Shown in pieces: positions 1-9,244 of a stretch of 64,000 nt of DNA. Position 1 is the first letter of the stretch. Each line of letters opens with the position of its first letter. Under the pieces are notes generated by a model. It was not told the origin of the DNA, ran no database searches, and saw only the letters and a program-made list of their open reading frames with translations. The position numbers were made by a program, and so were the translations under genes. Origin of the DNA: Melioribacteraceae bacterium (GTDB lineage: Bacteria; Bacteroidota; Ignavibacteria; Ignavibacteriales; Melioribacteraceae); assembly GCA_035362835.1 (NCBI GenBank), contig DAOSDY010000001.1, positions 496,001 through 560,000 on the forward strand. The letters run 5' to 3'.

Positions 1-350
1 TTTTTCCAGAATGAGTCTCCGGCAACAAGGATGGGGTGAGTATAATCGACTTCTTTTTTATCTGAAGTATACGTCTGGTGCATAATGTGCTTGCCTTCTT
101 CAACAATTAATCTCCATGCACGCTGAGAAGGATCACTTCTGAAACAGGAGACAATCCAATTGCCCTTCGGCTGAGTGGCTGAAATGTTATGGTATTCAGA
201 CAAAGCACCTACAACATCACCTGAAATCATCTGCGGTTTTAGATTGCTGAAATCGTCGAAGAACAGAGTCTTATTTCCAGAATTCTCCTGCGCAGATAAT
301 GGAATTAATGCAGTTATTAATAAAAGAATAATTACCATTTTGTTCTTCAT
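1..350 (-). CDS. secreted protein, N-terminal part (cut by window edge)
   Basis: An open frame runs on the minus strand from ATG at 350 to the window edge without a stop, giving 116 residues. It begins with a signal peptide (MKNKMVIILLLITALIPLSAQ). The mature part has FFDDFS, a run ending in GNWIVSCF, and RAWRLIVEEGKHIMHQ, which looks like a beta-sandwich domain. I do not recognise the family. It starts 19 bases after the stop of the upstream pectate-lyase-like gene, so it is probably the next gene of the same operon and may be another glycan-active secreted protein; that role is inferred from context only. Confidence 0.7.
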   Translation of the reverse strand, partial: MKNKMVIILLLITALIPLSAQENSGNKTLFFDDFSNLKPQMISGDVVGALSEYHNISATQPKGNWIVSCFRSDPSQRAWRLIVEEGKHIMHQTYTSDKKEVDYTHPILVAGDSFWK

Positions 351-369
351 ACTGAATCCCTTATTTATA

Positions 370-2388
370 TTATTCAAGCAAAATCATTTTTCGAGAAAGG
401 ATTTCTGTATCCGTAATCATTCTGTAGAAATAAATCCCGCTCGAAACTATTTTTCCGCTGTTGTCAGTTCCATTCCATACAGCAGTGTATTTACTGGGCT
501 GAAAACGGCCATCGATAATTTTTTTAACAGAGCGTCCAAGCATATCGAATACTTCCAGTCTAACGTTCTGTTCGGATGGAATAAAATAATTTATTCTGGT
601 TTCGGAGTTAAACGGATTAGGATAATTCTGCTCAAGGTTGAATTTCGAAGGGATTTGATTTTCGTCTTCATTTACATCTGTTGACTGATCCGAATCTTTT
701 ATCACGATTAGTGTTTGAGAAGGACAGCCGATTTTGTATCCATTCTGCATGGAAGTCAAAGTGATGATTACCTTCTCGTCATTCTCTTTAATAGAATCTG
801 AAATTGATTTTACAGGAACTTCCACGAAATCCGCTCCTGCTGGTATTACTGCCTCACCTGATAAAGTCTGAAAATCTACGCCTGAAGCAGCATCGCCGGA
901 TACGCTGTATTTCACTGTTGTTGCTATATCCCTAGCTGTATTTCGGTAAATTCTGAATGAGCCATCCTTATTTCCGTTTTCAAAAGTTCTTGTATTATAG
1001 CCGCCTACAAATATTATTTCTGAAAATTGTCCAGTAGGATCTGTGTTATTAATGTAATGTTCTATGTTAGCATAGCCGCCGCTGCTTATTGTCATGTTAT
1101 CTGAACCAACGTTTTTATTCAGTCCGAATTGGTCCTCCCAGTAATCCGGCATTCCGTCGTCGTCTGTATCTTCAGGATACGGTAGTGAATAATATTCTCC
1201 CCAGGGATTTTCACCAAGATCAGTTTCGTATTCAATTTTAAGTCCGGTGCCGTTTCTCACATTGTCAGCAATTCTTGAATCATTAAAATCTCTTGAAGGC
1301 AGAAGTGCACCGCCGCTATCTAATACATATTCATATGCAGCTTCAGCAGTCTGTGTGGTAATAAAAGAACTAGGGAAAGCCGAGTCAGCTTTTGAAATTG
1401 CAAGCGATGCTCCTTTTTCAAAAATCATAGCCTTCCAGTTATCCGCAGTCCTCTCCGGATGCTCATAAACATAATTAGCGTCAGCGTATAACTTTATAAA
1501 TTTTCCGCCAATAGCGAAAAGCTGGTATTTAATTTTATCAGGTGTATTAGGTCCATATTTAAGATAATTACCGATATAATTGGCATTGATCGAATCGTTC
1601 GGATTATTCAGCCCCGTTTCGTCATAACAGTTATAAATCACGTTATTTCTGAAATCAATAAAATTTCTCTTCCCATCCCGGCTAGCAAAGCGTGGGGCTC
1701 TTTTTTCGTGATGAGCATATAAATTATGATGGAAGTTTACCTCAGCCCCCTGAATATCACTTCCGATTATTGAGCCGAAGCCATGCCGGTTGGGACTATT
1801 ATTAGGATCAAAATAATTGAGCCCTTCGGCAATAAAACAATTCTGAACAGTTATATTTTTTGTATCATTGGCATTCGTCAGGTTCTCATCTGAGGCCCAG
1901 GAGACCGAGATATGATCAGCGATTACTTTATCAGCACCATCCAGATCAAGACTGAATCCATCCCTATGGTCCGGGATGCCGTTTCTTTCAAGGTACCCGA
2001 CTCTGCTTCTTAAAAATCTTGCTATCACATCTTTTCCGCCGAGCCGCACAGTTGTTCCTTTAAAACAGATTCCGTCACCCGGTGCAGTTTGACCAGCAAT
2101 TGTCAGGTTATCTTTGTCTATCATTAAAGTCTGCCCTTGATAATCGATTATACCGGAAACAGTAAAAACAATTATCCTGTTTGGTTGACTTACTGCATCC
2201 AGGAAACTTCCCGGACCATCAGTATTCAGATTAGTTACTTTATAAACTGAGCCGTATCTGCCTCCGATGGCTGCAGCAGCTGAACCTTCTGCTCCGGGGA
2301 AAGCCGGGATTGTCTGTGCTCTCAAACTGCATGCGCAGAAAGTTAATAGAATTGTTCTTGTAAAATAATGACTGAATAATTTCTTCAA
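370..2388 (-). CDS. PL1-type pectate-lyase-like protein with Calx-beta and T9SS sorting domains
   Basis: This is a secreted right-handed beta-helix polysaccharide lyase, expected to cleave uronate-containing glycan by beta-elimination at the cell surface. From the TTG start (672 residues): signal peptide 1-25, lyase domain about 27-400 with IADHISVSW (about 156-164), the FHHN motif (219-222) and RAPR (230-233), matching the PL1 'DH' and 'HHN...R.PR' signatures. Then follow a DTDDDGMPDYWE calcium-type segment, a Calx-beta-like domain, and a T9SS type A C-terminal sorting domain beginning NYPNPFN. An in-frame ATG at 2442 would overlap the upstream gene by 40 bases and has its AGGA directly against the start. 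TTG at 2388 follows GAGAG and gives a better signal peptide, so I prefer it. It is 14 bases behind its paralogue. The lyase fold is well supported; the exact substrate is not. Confidence 0.85.
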   Translation of the reverse strand: MKKLFSHYFTRTILLTFCACSLRAQTIPAFPGAEGSAAAAIGGRYGSVYKVTNLNTDGPGSFLDAVSQPNRIIVFTVSGIIDYQGQTLMIDKDNLTIAGQTAPGDGICFKGTTVRLGGKDVIARFLRSRVGYLERNGIPDHRDGFSLDLDGADKVIADHISVSWASDENLTNANDTKNITVQNCFIAEGLNYFDPNNSPNRHGFGSIIGSDIQGAEVNFHHNLYAHHEKRAPRFASRDGKRNFIDFRNNVIYNCYDETGLNNPNDSINANYIGNYLKYGPNTPDKIKYQLFAIGGKFIKLYADANYVYEHPERTADNWKAMIFEKGASLAISKADSAFPSSFITTQTAEAAYEYVLDSGGALLPSRDFNDSRIADNVRNGTGLKIEYETDLGENPWGEYYSLPYPEDTDDDGMPDYWEDQFGLNKNVGSDNMTISSGGYANIEHYINNTDPTGQFSEIIFVGGYNTRTFENGNKDGSFRIYRNTARDIATTVKYSVSGDAASGVDFQTLSGEAVIPAGADFVEVPVKSISDSIKENDEKVIITLTSMQNGYKIGCPSQTLIVIKDSDQSTDVNEDENQIPSKFNLEQNYPNPFNSETRINYFIPSEQNVRLEVFDMLGRSVKKIIDGRFQPSKYTAVWNGTDNSGKIVSSGIYFYRMITDTEILSRKMILLE

Positions 2389-2402
2389 TTCACTCTCAAT
2401 TT

Positions 2403-4370
2403 TTAGTGCTCTTTTATAACAACCATAGCATTCTGGGGACATCCTATTGAATAGTCTTTACTTTCCAAAAGGGTAACTACTACCGAACAGTCGTCGGTTG
2501 ATGGTTTTGTTCCCATATTAACTTTGCCTTCCAGGAGAGGCAGAATTTTTATAACCGCACTTTTCTTATCAGCAGGAATTGTAATTGTGCCTGAAAGTTT
2601 TTTGAAATTTTTGCCTGCTTCGGCAGTACCGGAGACTGTGTATTTTACTTTTAATTCTCCTCCGAAATCAGTTGTTCTGGTTACTTTTATTTCTCCGGGA
2701 AATTCTTCATACTTAATTGAGCGCGAGACCGGAGCAGAAACAAAAACTATACTCGAGTTACCTCCTATGGGGTCAGTATTGTTTATGTACTCTTCGATGT
2801 TTGAGTATCCGTCGCCGTCAGAATCATCCATTGCATCATTTTTCTCAGAGTTAATTCCGAACTGTTTCTCCCAGTAATCCGGCATTCCGTCTTTATCTGA
2901 ATCTTCGGGTGAAGGAAGCGCCCAGACCGTTGGCCATCTTTGATCTTCCGGCAGATCGTTTTCAGTATTGATAACTCTTCCGGCACCGTAGCGAACATCC
3001 CTAATTATTCTGTAATCAACAAAATCTCTGCTCGGCACTGTGGCGCCGGCGTCATCAAGACAGGTTTCATACGCATCCTTTGCAGACTGAGTTGTAACAA
3101 AGGGAGTGTCGAAAGGCTTATCCATTTTAATAACTACATTCTTTCCGTTATCGTACTTATTATCCTTACCGAAAACAATCGGATCGCCGTTACTGTCATG
3201 AGTTCCTTTCCAGTTATCAGCAGTAACAGAATCGTTACAGAATAGAATATTACCGGAGATATAAGTGTGCATCGGACCGCGCACATTTTTGAATTCAAAT
3301 ATTTCGTTTCTTTTTCTTTCCCATGTATTAACACCGGGCTTATAATAATTATTGATAAGATTAAGAGCGGCTCCGCCGCTGCCGGTGTGACTTGAATTTT
3401 CAACCCAGTTTGATATTACACAGTTTCTAAGATCATGAGTTGATGTCGGTTCAACATTGCCGCCTGTGACTCTTGGATTGCGAAGTCGGTTATTCGCATA
3501 AATCAGATGGTGGAAAGAAACAGCTCCTCCCGGAACAGTACTTCCGAAGAGAGAACCTTCTGAATGCCTTGGAGGTGTTTGACCGAAATTATAATAATCG
3601 CATCCTTCAGCAGCAATGGAATACTGTACTGTACCGTTTGTAACATTTCCCGTCATAGTAATATTTTCATCCGTTGACCAAGCCGAGGAACAATGATCAA
3701 TTATTATATCATGAAGTTTTTCCTTATCTCCTTTAACCGTTATCCCGTCACCGCTTTGACCTTCGCCGATGAAGCCTCTTCTTACTCTGATATATCTAAC
3801 TATAACATTACTGGCTTGAATGGAAAGGCTTCCGTGGATTAATGTTATTCCCTCACCCGGTGCGGTCTGTCCGGCAATTGTTATGTTCGGATATTTGACA
3901 AGTATCTGTCCGCCCGAATATTCTGATTTTTCTTTTTTCTCTTCGTCGAGGGTGTTTCTATCCTTTGCTCTTTCAATTTTTTTTTCAATCCATTTTTCAT
4001 CGCGGTCATTTTTCTTAGCATCGTTGTAAATCTGTTTTATTCTGTCCTCTACGGAAACTTGAACTTCTCTTCCTGATTTTTTTGAGAAATTGTTTTTTTG
4101 CAGAAGATCGATTACTCCTGAAACCGCAAAAACAACAAATCTGTTCGGAGCGCTTACTGCATCCTGAAGGCTGCCTGGCCCTTTCGCATTGAGATTAGTT
4201 ACAATATAAACTTCGCCACCCCGTCCGCCGATAGCAAATGCCCCGGCACCTTCAGCACCGGGAAATGCCGGAAGTCTCGAATTCTGAGAAAACATTACTG
4301 ATGAGGAGAAAAAGATAAAAGCAGAGGCAAAAAAAATTATCTTCGCATTAGTGAATAAATCACCTTTCAT
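2403..4370 (-). CDS. PL1-type pectate-lyase-like protein, no sorting domain
   Basis: A tandem paralogue of the next gene downstream, 655 residues. It has a signal peptide (about 1-29), a PL1-type beta-helix with IIIDHCSSAWSTDENI and HHLIYANNRLRNPRV, a DSDKDGMPDYWEKQFG segment with further D-rich loops, and a C-terminal Calx-beta-like domain. It differs from its paralogue in two ways. It carries a strongly charged Lys/Glu/Asp-rich insertion at about residues 90-154, and it stops at the end of the Calx-beta domain (VVIKEH) with no T9SS sorting domain. It is therefore probably periplasmic, or surface-held through a partner. The two genes form an operon behind the sulfatases. Role by family: uronate-polysaccharide lyase; specificity unknown. 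Confidence 0.85.
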   Translation of the reverse strand: MKGDLFTNAKIIFFASAFIFFSSSVMFSQNSRLPAFPGAEGAGAFAIGGRGGEVYIVTNLNAKGPGSLQDAVSAPNRFVVFAVSGVIDLLQKNNFSKKSGREVQVSVEDRIKQIYNDAKKNDRDEKWIEKKIERAKDRNTLDEEKKEKSEYSGGQILVKYPNITIAGQTAPGEGITLIHGSLSIQASNVIVRYIRVRRGFIGEGQSGDGITVKGDKEKLHDIIIDHCSSAWSTDENITMTGNVTNGTVQYSIAAEGCDYYNFGQTPPRHSEGSLFGSTVPGGAVSFHHLIYANNRLRNPRVTGGNVEPTSTHDLRNCVISNWVENSSHTGSGGAALNLINNYYKPGVNTWERKRNEIFEFKNVRGPMHTYISGNILFCNDSVTADNWKGTHDSNGDPIVFGKDNKYDNGKNVVIKMDKPFDTPFVTTQSAKDAYETCLDDAGATVPSRDFVDYRIIRDVRYGAGRVINTENDLPEDQRWPTVWALPSPEDSDKDGMPDYWEKQFGINSEKNDAMDDSDGDGYSNIEEYINNTDPIGGNSSIVFVSAPVSRSIKYEEFPGEIKVTRTTDFGGELKVKYTVSGTAEAGKNFKKLSGTITIPADKKSAVIKILPLLEGKVNMGTKPSTDDCSVVVTLLESKDYSIGCPQNAMVVIKEH

Positions 4371-4538
4371 AATAGTCCTATCTTAAATCGTCTAATATTC
4401 TAGATTAAAAAATGTTTTTTAATTTATACTTCATTGAAAATGTATAAAGAACGGTTTTAAAGTTGATTTTTTATTCCGGAGCCGAATTCTATAAATATGT
4501 AACTGATGTCTGAATTCTCTTTTCCCTATTAATCACAG

Positions 4539-5981
4539 TTAACCGGCATCCGGGAAATCCACAATTACATCGGACTCCGAGATTTTACGCATTCTTTCCA
4601 GAAGCGATTTTACAATATCCGGATAAACCCTGGCAACATCATTCTTTTCGTTCGGATCAAATTTCAGATTATAGAGTTCGTCCTTCCCTTTTTCAGGAGT
4701 ACTTCCGTTATGCACAAGTTTCCACTCGCCATAACGAAGAGCAATCTGATTTTTAGTGCGACCGTAAATTTCCCTTTTCCCTGTACTTCCTCCTTCAGCA
4801 ATTGCCGACCAGACATTCTTTCCATCGAGATTTAAATTCTGATCTAGTTTTACCCCGGCCAGATATGCGACAGTTGGAAGAATATCTGCAACGCTGATTG
4901 CTTCGTCTACAACGTGGTGTTTAAGTTTACCTGGCCAACTTACAATTGAAGGTACTCTTATTCCGCCTTCATAAAGGGATGTTTTGTAATCGCGTAGAGG
5001 TCTGTTATCACCTAGGACATCGTGAGGACCATGTTTGCCGTTATAATCCTTACCCGTATTCAGCCAGTTTTCCTGTCCGCCGTTGTCGCTAAGGAAAATC
5101 ACAATAGTATCCTTATCAAGATTTTCTTTCTGCAATGTTTCCAGAATTCTGTTTATCGAAGAATCTAGATGTGAAACGGATGCAGCGAAGATCCGGCGCG
5201 ACTCATTTTTAATAGTTTCTTTATAAGGTTCAATCCATCTATCCTCTTCCTGAAGGGGATAATGGGGAACGCTGAATGTTACTTCAAGGAAAAATGGTTT
5301 GCTCTTATCCCGGATTTCAGAAATATATTTTATTGCTTCATTTGTTATCAAATCTGTTGCATGACCTTTTTCATCGATAAATTTTCCATTACGATGCCAT
5401 GATCTGTCGCCGTTTTTATAAACATGAGTATACTGATCAATCTGTCCGTGCAGATAACCGTAGGTGTAATCAAATCCGTAATGATTCGGTCCTGTTTCAA
5501 GAGAAAGCCCGAGGTGCCATTTCCCGGTGAGGGCAGTTGTATAACCCGCCTGTTTAAGCGCTTTGGGAAGATTCATCGAATCCATCGGCAGCGCCTGAGT
5601 GCTTTTGCCTCCGATCGGACCGAGAATACCGTACCGGCTTGGATACTTACCAGTAAGAAGCGATGCCCGTGTTGGCGAACAAGTTGGACATACATAAAAT
5701 TCATTCAGCTGTACATTTTCATCAGCGAGTTTATCCAGAGTAGGAGTTTTGATTTCCGAACCATGGTAACCGACATCCCGCCAACCGGCATCATCGGCTA
5801 CAATTATTAAAACATTTGGTTTGTTCTTTAATAGAGTTGATTTTTCCGTATTTGAAAATGAAGTTACTGGAATTCCAAATGAGCCAGCCAGAAGGGCGCC
5901 CATACCAAGAGTTGAGCTTTTAATAAAATCCTTTCGTGTAATATTGTTACAAGAATTAACAAGCCTGTTTTTAAATTTCAT
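4539..5981 (-). CDS. S1-family sulfatase (Cys-type), exported
   Basis: A sulfatase of the alkaline-phosphatase superfamily that would remove sulfate esters from a glycan. The formylglycine motif is C101-S-P-T-R105 followed by ASLLTGKYPSRYG, and the first metal-ligand region is VADDAGW (61-67). C-terminal LYNLKFDPNEKNDVA is typical of S1 sulfatases. Length (480 residues) is normal. The N-terminus has NITRKDFIKSS before a hydrophobic stretch, a Tat-like signal with one Arg replaced by Lys. Cys-type sulfatases need a formylglycine-generating enzyme, which is not in this window. It is the last of four sulfatase genes, 15 bases after the previous one. Confidence 0.9.
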   Translation of the reverse strand: MKFKNRLVNSCNNITRKDFIKSSTLGMGALLAGSFGIPVTSFSNTEKSTLLKNKPNVLIIVADDAGWRDVGYHGSEIKTPTLDKLADENVQLNEFYVCPTCSPTRASLLTGKYPSRYGILGPIGGKSTQALPMDSMNLPKALKQAGYTTALTGKWHLGLSLETGPNHYGFDYTYGYLHGQIDQYTHVYKNGDRSWHRNGKFIDEKGHATDLITNEAIKYISEIRDKSKPFFLEVTFSVPHYPLQEEDRWIEPYKETIKNESRRIFAASVSHLDSSINRILETLQKENLDKDTIVIFLSDNGGQENWLNTGKDYNGKHGPHDVLGDNRPLRDYKTSLYEGGIRVPSIVSWPGKLKHHVVDEAISVADILPTVAYLAGVKLDQNLNLDGKNVWSAIAEGGSTGKREIYGRTKNQIALRYGEWKLVHNGSTPEKGKDELYNLKFDPNEKNDVARVYPDIVKSLLERMRKISESDVIVDFPDAG

Positions 5982-5996
5982 TCTAATCCTTCAAGA

Positions 5997-7469
5997 TTAA
6001 GAGTAAGATTCGTTTTTAAGCTGCTTTGATAATATTATTGCCTGTCCGTCTCCCAAGCGTCCTTTTAATATCTGCATCAATTCATGCTGGTTATTTTTTC
6101 CAACAAACTGTGCCAGCATTTTATCCTGAAGATCGAAAGCGCGGTCAGTGATTGAATCCGGATTTGCAATACTGAGAAGCAATTTCTTCAATTCATCAGC
6201 CTTCACTTTATATTGCGGGTCGTTGATTAAGTTATTTTTTTCATCAGGATCATTCTCCAAATTAAAAAGCAGAGAATCGTAATATGAGAAGTAGATCAGT
6301 TTCCAGTTTCCTTTCCTTATCATACAGGATCCAGTAATATTTCCTTCAGAAAAAGATTCTGAATAAACAAACTCAGGCTCCTTCTCCGTTTCACCTTTAA
6401 TTAAAGGAAGGAGAGATTTTCCTCTAAGCCGTGAGTCATTGTTAATTCCACCGATTTCAAGGATTGTGGCAGCAAGATCAATATGACCGACCGGATGATT
6501 AATTTTTCTTGATGACACCAGATTAGGTCCTGAAATAATAAGAGGTATTTTTGCCGCCACATCGTAGAGATTGTTTTTAAACCACAAACCATGCTCTCCC
6601 AATGACTCGCCGTGATCGGACGTATAAATAAAATATGTGTTCTCAATTTGACCGGAATCCTGAAGAGCCTGATAGATTTCGCCAATATATTCATCCATTT
6701 CCGAAATCATTGCAAAGTAAGCAGCTTTTGCCCTACGAATTCTATCTTCCGGTATTGGTGTGGAAATCCTTTTGAAGTCCCTTAGTTTCTGATAAGGAAG
6801 CGGAAGATTTTCAAGTTCATCAATTTCTGTTTCTGCTACTTCAACCTTCGGCAGGTAATAGTCATAATAGCTTTCCAATCCAACAAACCTTGGATGAGGC
6901 ATATGAAACCCTACATAACAAATCCACGGCTGATTAAGAGTTTTGGTTTTATTCTTAATGAAATCAATTGCGAGTTCTGCGTTAGACTTATCCGGATTTC
7001 TGGTTTTTATTGATTTGCCATTTACTATTCCTCTTTCATCGACCCGATAAGTACAGGGCCGTCTGAAAAGAGAAGTTATGTCCGGCTTAGTAAAGTGTTC
7101 GTGGTCAACATCCTCTTCAACAAAGCCCATATCAATTTCGGGATTTAAATCCTGTTTACCGGTAGCCCAGCAATAATAACCTTCATCTCTTAGTTGTTTA
7201 GCCCATGTGGGATATGAACCATCATATACGGTTGAGTTACAAAATGAATTGACGTCAGAAGCGTACATTCCGGTCATCATACTGCTTCTTGAGGGTACAC
7301 AGACAGGATTCCCGCAATAAGAATTTAGGAATACAACTCCGCCATCAGCAATTTTATCGAGATTTGGAGTTTTAACAATCGGATGCCCCATAAGACCAAG
7401 ATATTTTGAGCCGTGCTGATCTGAAGTAATGAAGACAAAATTCGGTCTAAAGTTTTTTGATCCAGCCAT
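5997..7469 (-). CDS. S1-family sulfatase (Cys-type) without signal peptide
   Basis: A sulfatase of 490 residues with formylglycine motif C57-V-P-S-R61, the ITSDQHG metal-binding start and a YTSDHGESLGEHG active-site loop. It is a close paralogue of the next upstream gene over its whole length. A strong AGGAG sits 6-7 bases before ATG 7469; an earlier in-frame start at 7505 has no such site and adds no signal sequence. The protein starts MAGSKNFRPNFVF, directly at the catalytic domain, while the paralogue has a twin-arginine signal. Either it acts in the cytoplasm on imported sulfated sugars, or it lost its leader. The catalytic assignment is firm; location and substrate are inferred. Confidence 0.88.
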   Translation of the reverse strand: MAGSKNFRPNFVFITSDQHGSKYLGLMGHPIVKTPNLDKIADGGVVFLNSYCGNPVCVPSRSSMMTGMYASDVNSFCNSTVYDGSYPTWAKQLRDEGYYCWATGKQDLNPEIDMGFVEEDVDHEHFTKPDITSLFRRPCTYRVDERGIVNGKSIKTRNPDKSNAELAIDFIKNKTKTLNQPWICYVGFHMPHPRFVGLESYYDYYLPKVEVAETEIDELENLPLPYQKLRDFKRISTPIPEDRIRRAKAAYFAMISEMDEYIGEIYQALQDSGQIENTYFIYTSDHGESLGEHGLWFKNNLYDVAAKIPLIISGPNLVSSRKINHPVGHIDLAATILEIGGINNDSRLRGKSLLPLIKGETEKEPEFVYSESFSEGNITGSCMIRKGNWKLIYFSYYDSLLFNLENDPDEKNNLINDPQYKVKADELKKLLLSIANPDSITDRAFDLQDKMLAQFVGKNNQHELMQILKGRLGDGQAIILSKQLKNESYS

Positions 7470-7601
7470 ATTTTCTCCTGCATAATTAGAGATCTGGAAA
7501 ACCAACTGTTCCGATTCAAATCCTTTTCAAATACTAGCGTTAATTCTGGCACACATTCACAATAAATCTTTTCCGAAAAAAAATCGTTCGATTAATTTTT
7601 T

Positions 7602-9185
7602 CTAGTTTTTAACTAAATATTCTTTTTTAAGTTTACGGGCAATAACCCGGGCCTGACCTTCACCCAATCTGCTTTTAAACAATTCTGTTAGCTCCTCCTC
7701 GTTCATCTTTTCAGTAAATTCATTCAGCATATTATCCTGACGTTTAAAAGCACGGTCAGTAATCTCCTCGGGATTCACCTTGCTGTAAAGAAGATTTCTC
7801 ATTTCAACAGCTTTCTCTTTGAACTTCGGATCATTAATCAAGTTATTCTTTTCATCGGGGTCGTTCTTCATATCGAACAACATATCTTCATAATAAGAAA
7901 AGTGGATCAGCTTCCAATCACCTTTGCGTATCATACAAGAACCGGTAGGATTTCCTCCGGGATGGGATTCTGAATATGCGAATTCGGGTCCTTTTGATTC
8001 TTCACCATTAACTAAGGGTAATAGAGAAGTCCCTCTCAGCTCGTTAATCTTTTTAATCCCGGAAAGTTCAAGTATAGTAGCTGCGAGATCAATATGTCCA
8101 ACAGGATTCTGAATTCTCTTTGAATTCTTTAAACCGGGTCCTGAAATTACAAGGGGGACTCTTGCGGCGACATCATACAAATTATCCTTAAGCCAGAGGC
8201 CGTGTTCGCCAAGAGCTTCTCCGTGATCAGAAGTGTAAATAAAATAAGTATTATCAAGCTGACCGGTTTCTTCAAGTGCATTATAAATTTGTCCTATATA
8301 GTCATCCAATTCCGTGATCATAGCAAAGTAGGATGCAATTGCTCTTTTAATTCTGTCTGTTGGAATTGGAGTGGATATTCTTTTGAAATTTCTAAGCTCC
8401 TGATAAGGAAGCGGCAGATTTTCAAGTTCTTCTATAGAGACTTCGGGAACCTCAACTTTATCCAGATAATAATCATAATATTTTTTCCATCCGACAAACT
8501 TTGGATGGGGCATATGAAATCCGACATAACAAACCCATGGTTTGTTTAGTTTTCCCGACTCATTCTTTAAGAAATTAAGAGCAAGATCTGCGTCGACTTT
8601 ATCGTTGCTCGGAGAAGTCCGCGATTTACCATCAACAGTTTCTCTTTCACCAACCCTGTAAATGCACGGGCGTCTGAGCAATGAAGTAATATCGGGTTTT
8701 TTGGAGTGTCCGTGGTCAACATCCACTTCAACAAATCCCATATCAACTTCGGGATTTAAATCCTGCTTACCCGTTGCCCAGCAATAATATCCGCTATCTT
8801 TTAGCCGTTTTGCCCAGGTGGGATAGGAACCATCATATACGGTTGAGTTACAAAAAGAATTGACGTCGGAAGCATACATGCCGGTCATCATACTGCTTCG
8901 TGCAGGTGCACAAACCGGATTACCGCAATATGTATTGCTGAACACAATTCCACGTTCGGCGATTTTATCAAGGTTAGGCGTTTTAACAAAAGGATGCCCC
9001 ATAAAACCGAGATACTTTGCATTATGCTGATCTGATGATATAAAAACAAAATTTGGTCTTTTATCTTTTGAAGGAGCAAAAAAACCGGACTGAGCTGAGA
9101 AAATTATATTTGAGCTTACGGCAGAAAATCCTGCGATCCCCATCATTAATTTCTTATTAAAATCTCTTCGAGTAATTTTATCCAT
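7602..9185 (-). CDS. S1-family sulfatase (Cys-type), Tat signal
   Basis: A sulfatase of 527 residues. The N-terminus MDKITRRDFNKK followed by a hydrophobic stretch to about residue 32 is a good twin-arginine signal. The formylglycine motif is C92-A-P-A-R96, with the fourth position Ala instead of the common Ser/Thr, still within CxPxR. YTSDHGEALGEHG and LFDMKNDPDEKNNL are typical of the family. It is the paralogue of the signal-less sulfatase downstream (gap about 130 bases). Its expected job is periplasmic or surface desulfation of glycan fragments in this sulfatase and lyase locus. Exact regiospecificity cannot be read from the sequence. Confidence 0.9.
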   Translation of the reverse strand: MDKITRRDFNKKLMMGIAGFSAVSSNIIFSAQSGFFAPSKDKRPNFVFISSDQHNAKYLGFMGHPFVKTPNLDKIAERGIVFSNTYCGNPVCAPARSSMMTGMYASDVNSFCNSTVYDGSYPTWAKRLKDSGYYCWATGKQDLNPEVDMGFVEVDVDHGHSKKPDITSLLRRPCIYRVGERETVDGKSRTSPSNDKVDADLALNFLKNESGKLNKPWVCYVGFHMPHPKFVGWKKYYDYYLDKVEVPEVSIEELENLPLPYQELRNFKRISTPIPTDRIKRAIASYFAMITELDDYIGQIYNALEETGQLDNTYFIYTSDHGEALGEHGLWLKDNLYDVAARVPLVISGPGLKNSKRIQNPVGHIDLAATILELSGIKKINELRGTSLLPLVNGEESKGPEFAYSESHPGGNPTGSCMIRKGDWKLIHFSYYEDMLFDMKNDPDEKNNLINDPKFKEKAVEMRNLLYSKVNPEEITDRAFKRQDNMLNEFTEKMNEEELTELFKSRLGEGQARVIARKLKKEYLVKN

Positions 9186-9244
9186 TGTTTCTCCAAATCT
9201 TTAATATTCGACAAAGCATTTATTAAACATATTATGATGCGATA

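Noticed and set aside
2389..2442. ATG start for the sorted lyase at 2442
   Set aside because: It overlaps the upstream gene by 40 bases, its AGGA touches the ATG, and it puts a hydrophilic stretch before the signal peptide; TTG 2388 fits better.
4405..4422. AT-only palindrome TTAAAAAA..TTTTTTAA before the lyase operon
   Set aside because: Low-complexity A/T runs in an AT-rich gap; no GC stem, so neither terminator nor operator can be claimed.
7470..7552. A missing signal peptide for the signal-less sulfatase in another frame
   Set aside because: I looked for a frameshifted leader upstream; no hydrophobic twin-arginine-like segment is present, and AGGAG clearly supports ATG 7469.
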